Assembly: GCA_003712055.1 (NCBI GenBank)
Contig: RHLJ01000001.1
Location: 868,001-932,000, forward strand
Length of the DNA stretch: 64,000 nt
Direction of reading: 5' to 3'
DNA from: Balneola sp.
GTDB taxonomy: Bacteria > Bacteroidota > Rhodothermia > Balneolales > Balneolaceae
A program made the translations under genes and the position numbers. The notes below the pieces were generated by a model, which searched no databases, had not been told where the DNA came from, and saw only the letters and a list, made by a program, of their open reading frames with translations. Shown here one piece after another: positions 61,081-64,000 of the stretch; the first letter of the stretch is position 1; each line of letters starts with the position of its first letter.

Positions 61081-61861
61081 GTTTTTATTACCAGTTCTGA
61101 TTATATCATTTAGCATTAGCTCTACCGGTACCGAAGAAACCCGAAGGTGGGGACAAATCGGGCACCGTACCACGGGCCATATTGCTACTCAACTACTTAC
61201 CGAAAAAGCAGCTAGTGAGGTTGACAGGGTACTCAACGGTAGTTCGCTTGCTGAGGCAAGTACCTGGATGGACGAAATGAGATCATATCCTGATTTTAGG
61301 TATATGAGCCCCTGGCACTATGTAACCCTCCCTCCTGGCGAGACTTATGAAACGGTTGAAAAAGCAGAAGGCGGAGATGTTATCTGGGCAATCAATAAAG
61401 TGGTATCTGAATTGAAAGGGGGCGGTCTTTCGGATGAGGAAGAAGCGAATAATCTGAGGGTGCTTGTACACCTGGTTGGCGACATACATCAGCCCCTGCA
61501 TGTCGGCAATGGTACCGACCGTGGAGGAAATGATGCCCGAGTTACCTGGTTTGGAGATGACTCGAATCTTCATCGGGTGTGGGATTCTGAAATGATCAAT
61601 AGTAAGCAGTTAAGTTTTACCGAGCTTTCTGATTTTATTGATGACGAGCTGGATGCTGCTACAATCCGGGAATGGCAGTCTGCTACTGTGTATGACTGGG
61701 CTTATGAATCTCAGGCTTTATTGGATCAGGTGTATGAATACCCTGAAAATGGACGATTAGGTTACCAGTATTCTTTTCATAATTTTGCTACCGTTGAACT
61801 GCGCCTTCTTCAGGCTGGCGTTAGACTAGCAGGAGTAATTAATGAGATTTATGGTGAGTAA
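61076..61861 (+). CDS. S1/P1-type nuclease
   Basis: 261 residues from ATG 61076; the upstream TTG would precede the signal peptide. Signal MKFLLPVLIISFSISSTGTEETR is followed by WGQIGHRTTGHIATQLLTEKA, the mature N-terminal Trp and His of the tri-zinc site. Further ligands are in STWMDEMRSYPDFRYMSPWHYVTLP, LVHLVGDIHQPLHVGNGTDRGGNDARVTW and NLHRVWDSEMI. It should be a secreted zinc-dependent nuclease acting on single-stranded DNA/RNA, probably in the periplasm or medium. It is monocistronic. Confidence 0.92.
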   Translation: MKFLLPVLIISFSISSTGTEETRRWGQIGHRTTGHIATQLLTEKAASEVDRVLNGSSLAEASTWMDEMRSYPDFRYMSPWHYVTLPPGETYETVEKAEGGDVIWAINKVVSELKGGGLSDEEEANNLRVLVHLVGDIHQPLHVGNGTDRGGNDARVTWFGDDSNLHRVWDSEMINSKQLSFTELSDFIDDELDAATIREWQSATVYDWAYESQALLDQVYEYPENGRLGYQYSFHNFATVELRLLQAGVRLAGVINEIYGE

Positions 61862-61894
61862 GGATATCCTGGCTAGTCAGTTACCATAGGCTAT

Positions 61895-62027
61895 GTCATC
61901 CTGAACTTGTTTCAGGATCTGTAAAGGAACCATGCGTCGATTAAGCAACCGCCATATCAACGAATAATGCTTTACAGATCCCGCTACTTGTGCTGAACTT
62001 GATTCAGTATCAAGTGCGGGATGATGA
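61895..62027. repeat. Dispersed palindromic repeat
   Basis: GTCATCCTGAACTTGTTTCAGGATCTG at one end and GATTCAGTATCAAGTGCGGGATGAT at the other; a mosaic of parts seen in 7116-7223 and 43403-43566. Confidence 0.65.
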
Positions 62028-62100
62028 GAGAATGTGCGATGACCTGGGCTGTGGAGTAAGTGACGCTCAGTATTCAATAAAGAGTTAGTAAACCCGATAA

Positions 62101-62128
62101 GATCCTTCGCAAGAATGCTCAGGATGAC
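62101..62128. repeat. Half-element of a dispersed repeat
   Basis: GATCCTTCGCAAGAATGCTCAGGATGAC, matching one arm of 5953-6024. The other arm is absent. Confidence 0.55.
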
Positions 62129-62150
62129 TATGAGGAAGAGTAAAAACATA

Positions 62151-62231
62151 TTCAGAAACATTTACAAAATCGTGTTATGAATTTGTCCTTGGAATGGCTA
62201 GCATCTCCAAAAATTTATTAGCGCACTATGA
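62151..62231 (+). repeat. 81-bp direct repeat upstream of the SMP-30-like gene
   Basis: TTCAGAAACATTTACAAAATCGTGTTATGAATTTG...GGCTAGCATCTCCAAAA...CTATGAA. Pairs with the copy at 61000-61080, suggesting a shared promoter or leader acquired by duplication. Confidence 0.75.
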
Positions 62232-62269
62232 ATTCCTTATTCCCCACTTTAATGACCTTTCTTAAATCA

Positions 62270-63172
62270 ATGGAAAATAAAAGAATAACAAGCTTCGGTA
62301 TGTTGTCCTTCGTACTAGTAGCAGCTGCATGCTCAGCGCCGGAGACTACCGAAACCAAGGATTGGAAAAGAGGGCAGGATTTCTCGACCGTTGCCTTTTC
62401 TGTAGAAGGTTTTGACGGTCCTGAGGCTGTACGCTATGATGCTGAGCTTGATGTGTATTTTGTTTCCTGTTTTGTTGGAAGTACCTCAGGTGATGCTAAT
62501 GCCTATATCTCAAAGATTTCTTCTTCCGGAGAAATCATTGAACTCGAATTTATGAAGGGCACCGATGAGTATCCTTTTGATGCCGGGCGTGGAATGTATA
62601 TTACCGGCGATACCCTTTGGGTTGCTGATCATGCCGGGATTCACTACTTCAATAAACAATCTGGTAACCACCTTGGCTTTGTTGACTTCCGATCCTTTGA
62701 ACCTGGCTTCCTCAATGACATTGTAGAGGGTGATGATGGCTATCTGTATATCACTGACACAGGCAAAAGAGCGGTATTTCGAATTGTCGATTTTACTCCC
62801 GAATTGGTAAAAGAGGATATGCCCATCATGCCTAATGGTATTGCAAAACTTCCGGATGGCAATTTCATTTTTGCCCCCTGGAATGGTGGCCCGGCCTTGT
62901 ATCAGTATGACTCTGATCAAGACAGTATTTATGTATATGCAAATCTAGCAGGTAGTAATAACTATGACGGAGTAGAGTATTTTAACGGTGGGATTATCAC
63001 TTCTACCCAATTTGATTCCAGTCTTCATCTAATGATTGATGGTAAGGATGAACTTTTTATCCATCTGCCGGGAAGACCTGCAGATATTGCTATCGATCCA
63101 AACAGAGCTATTGTTGCTGTTCCTTATGTGGCTTTAGATCGGGTCGATTTCTGGTATCTTCTGGAAGACTGA
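62270..63172 (+). CDS. SMP-30/gluconolactonase-like lipoprotein
   Basis: 300 residues from ATG 62270 (signal FGMLSFVLVAAAC with lipobox Cys). The ATG at 62228 would give a 14-residue-longer N-terminus; the duplicated upstream region points to that one, the signal-peptide length to 62270. The mature part is a six-bladed propeller: GPEAVRYDAELDVYFVSCF, FLNDIVEGDDGYLYITDTGKRAVFRI, MPNGIAKLPDGNFIFAPW, DGVEYFNGGIITSTQ, PADIAIDPNRAIVAVPYV. Substrate is unknown; outer- or inner-membrane-anchored in the periplasm. Confidence 0.82.
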   Translation: MENKRITSFGMLSFVLVAAACSAPETTETKDWKRGQDFSTVAFSVEGFDGPEAVRYDAELDVYFVSCFVGSTSGDANAYISKISSSGEIIELEFMKGTDEYPFDAGRGMYITGDTLWVADHAGIHYFNKQSGNHLGFVDFRSFEPGFLNDIVEGDDGYLYITDTGKRAVFRIVDFTPELVKEDMPIMPNGIAKLPDGNFIFAPWNGGPALYQYDSDQDSIYVYANLAGSNNYDGVEYFNGGIITSTQFDSSLHLMIDGKDELFIHLPGRPADIAIDPNRAIVAVPYVALDRVDFWYLLED

Positions 63173-63233
63173 TCGAGTGAATATTGGATAAGAAAGATTC
63201 TATAGAACGTCACCTAAGTCGGGTAGGCTTTTA

Positions 63234-63329
63234 GTCATTCCTGCGAAGGCAGGAATCTAGATTTAGCTTTTAAGAATCGAACCTTTGTTTTAATCAGACT
63301 TCAGATTCCGGCTTTCGCCGCGGAATGAC
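63234..63329. repeat. Dispersed palindromic repeat
   Basis: GTCATTCCTGCGAAGGCAGGAATCTAGATTTAG at one end and CAGATTCCGGCTTTCGCCGCGGAATGAC at the other; near copy of 38186-38279. Confidence 0.75.
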
Positions 63330-63367
63330 CTCTTTAATACTTAAAACCTTTCCAACTCTATTGCACT

Positions 63368-64000
63368 CTATTTCAATTCATTTTCCAGATCAAGCTGCTT
63401 TCTGAAAGAACTATCATTGCGAACTAATTTAAGTCGCAGCCTTTCAACCGAGCCTTTGGTGAATATATTCAAGGCTTCATTTAAGGTGTATTCAGAGGAG
63501 CTCTTACCATTAATTTCAGTAATAAAATCTCCTTCTAAAATACCAGACCGGTCGGCAATAGAACCCTCCCTTACATGAGTAACCTGATAAAGCTGAATAT
63601 TTGGGAAAGGGGTAGCTATTTCAATTCCGCTTTTGTTGTATGAAAATTCGTCGTTAAAAAATCGGGAGGGTTGTATCAACATGGTGCTGTCGCGATAGTT
63701 GAACATTACCTTGAATCGCCTCATTAATTCTGCTCCTATACTCCCGTCTCTGTCACTAAATACGAGTGCTCTTTTTATTCCTTCTTCATCGGGATAGGTG
63801 GTAACAGGTTCGGTTAGCGTGTACTTGCCAATCTGAATTTCTTTAATCAATCCAAGGTACCCGTTTATCTCTCCACTTAGTCCGTTTCCTAAAAAGGATC
63901 GAACTTTTTTTTCCGGAACAAAGATGTCGTCATTCGCAGAATGATAGAGTGAAATGGCCTTACTGGCTCCTGTATCAATGAGGAGGGTCACTTCTACTTT
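63368..64000 (-). CDS. Retropepsin-like aspartyl protease with PDZ domain (cut by window edge)
   Basis: The frame is open to the right edge (KVEVTLLIDTGASKAISL...), so the N-terminus is outside. LLIDTGASKA is the DTGAS active-site motif of retropepsin-like domains. A beta domain follows and then a PDZ domain (VREGSIADRSGILEGDFITEINGKSSSEYTLNEALNIF). Proteins of this kind in Bacteroidota are periplasmic or membrane-tethered, usually with two aspartyl domains; only the second part is visible here. Confidence 0.8.
   Translation of the reverse strand, partial: KVEVTLLIDTGASKAISLYHSANDDIFVPEKKVRSFLGNGLSGEINGYLGLIKEIQIGKYTLTEPVTTYPDEEGIKRALVFSDRDGSIGAELMRRFKVMFNYRDSTMLIQPSRFFNDEFSYNKSGIEIATPFPNIQLYQVTHVREGSIADRSGILEGDFITEINGKSSSEYTLNEALNIFTKGSVERLRLKLVRNDSSFRKQLDLENELK

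Overview
The window looks like a chromosomal segment from a marine-type Bacteroidota-lineage bacterium, most likely Balneolota/Balneolales. The clues are a C-terminal sorting tail with an NPFNPSTTI-type motif, a PID-CTERM protein, A-rich translation starts with few Shine-Dalgarno sequences, moderate-to-low GC, a class I KARI of the 'GYGVQGPGQA' type, a YtxJ-type bacilliredoxin and huge YD-repeat proteins. No rRNA, tRNA or CRISPR array was seen. Taxonomy is inferred from these features and not from any search.

Layout. 0-6 kb: the end of an unidentified gene, then ilvD-ilvB-ilvN-ilvC. The ilv genes are preceded by a short open frame very rich in Ile/Val/Leu and by mutually exclusive RNA hairpins, a classical transcription attenuator. 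6-16.6 kb: small accessory genes, a flavin amine oxidase with a Crp-like regulator, an SDR, a PID-CTERM protein, a large secreted lamin-tail protein with a sorting domain, and hbd. 17-25.4 kb: penicillin-acylase-family hydrolase, a TPR-thioredoxin protein that sits inside a visible duplication scar, lepB, a secreted protein and lepA. 25.8-31.9 kb: a ligand-sensing pseudo-histidine kinase, a thiamine-binding-like protein, a small membrane protein and a hybrid histidine kinase. 31.9-38.1 kb: a His-rich leader peptide followed by hisG-hisD-hisC-(antisense doxX)-hisB-hisH-hisA; hisF and hisIE are not here. 38.4-43.4 kb: PgpH-type c-di-AMP phosphodiesterase, XerC/D recombinase, YtxJ, an MBL-fold hydrolase and a glyoxalase broken at a G8 tract.

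43.5-60.6 kb, all on the minus strand, is the accessory hot spot. An expressed operon at 60565-50363 encodes a giant YD-repeat (RHS-like) shell protein, a secreted TPR protein, a separately secreted 'tip' protein carrying the RHS core signature plus a JAB-like C-terminal domain, and two lipoproteins (probable immunity). The shell gene is split by a frameshift exactly at a 3x 7-bp tandem repeat. Downstream lie at least three further tip modules and one bare lipase-like toxin fragment. These have different C-termini and are followed by different small (often membrane) proteins. They lack signal peptides and convincing starts. Two share an equal-length 388-bp repeat, and several junctions carry imperfect palindromes that resemble integron attC sites. 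My reading is a split RHS toxin system with a downstream reservoir of silent, recombinable tip-immunity cassettes.

61-64 kb: an S1/P1-type nuclease and an SMP-30-like lipoprotein that share a duplicated upstream region, then the edge of an aspartyl-protease/PDZ protein. Intergenic spaces throughout are filled by dispersed palindromic repeats whose ends read GTCAT...ATGAC.
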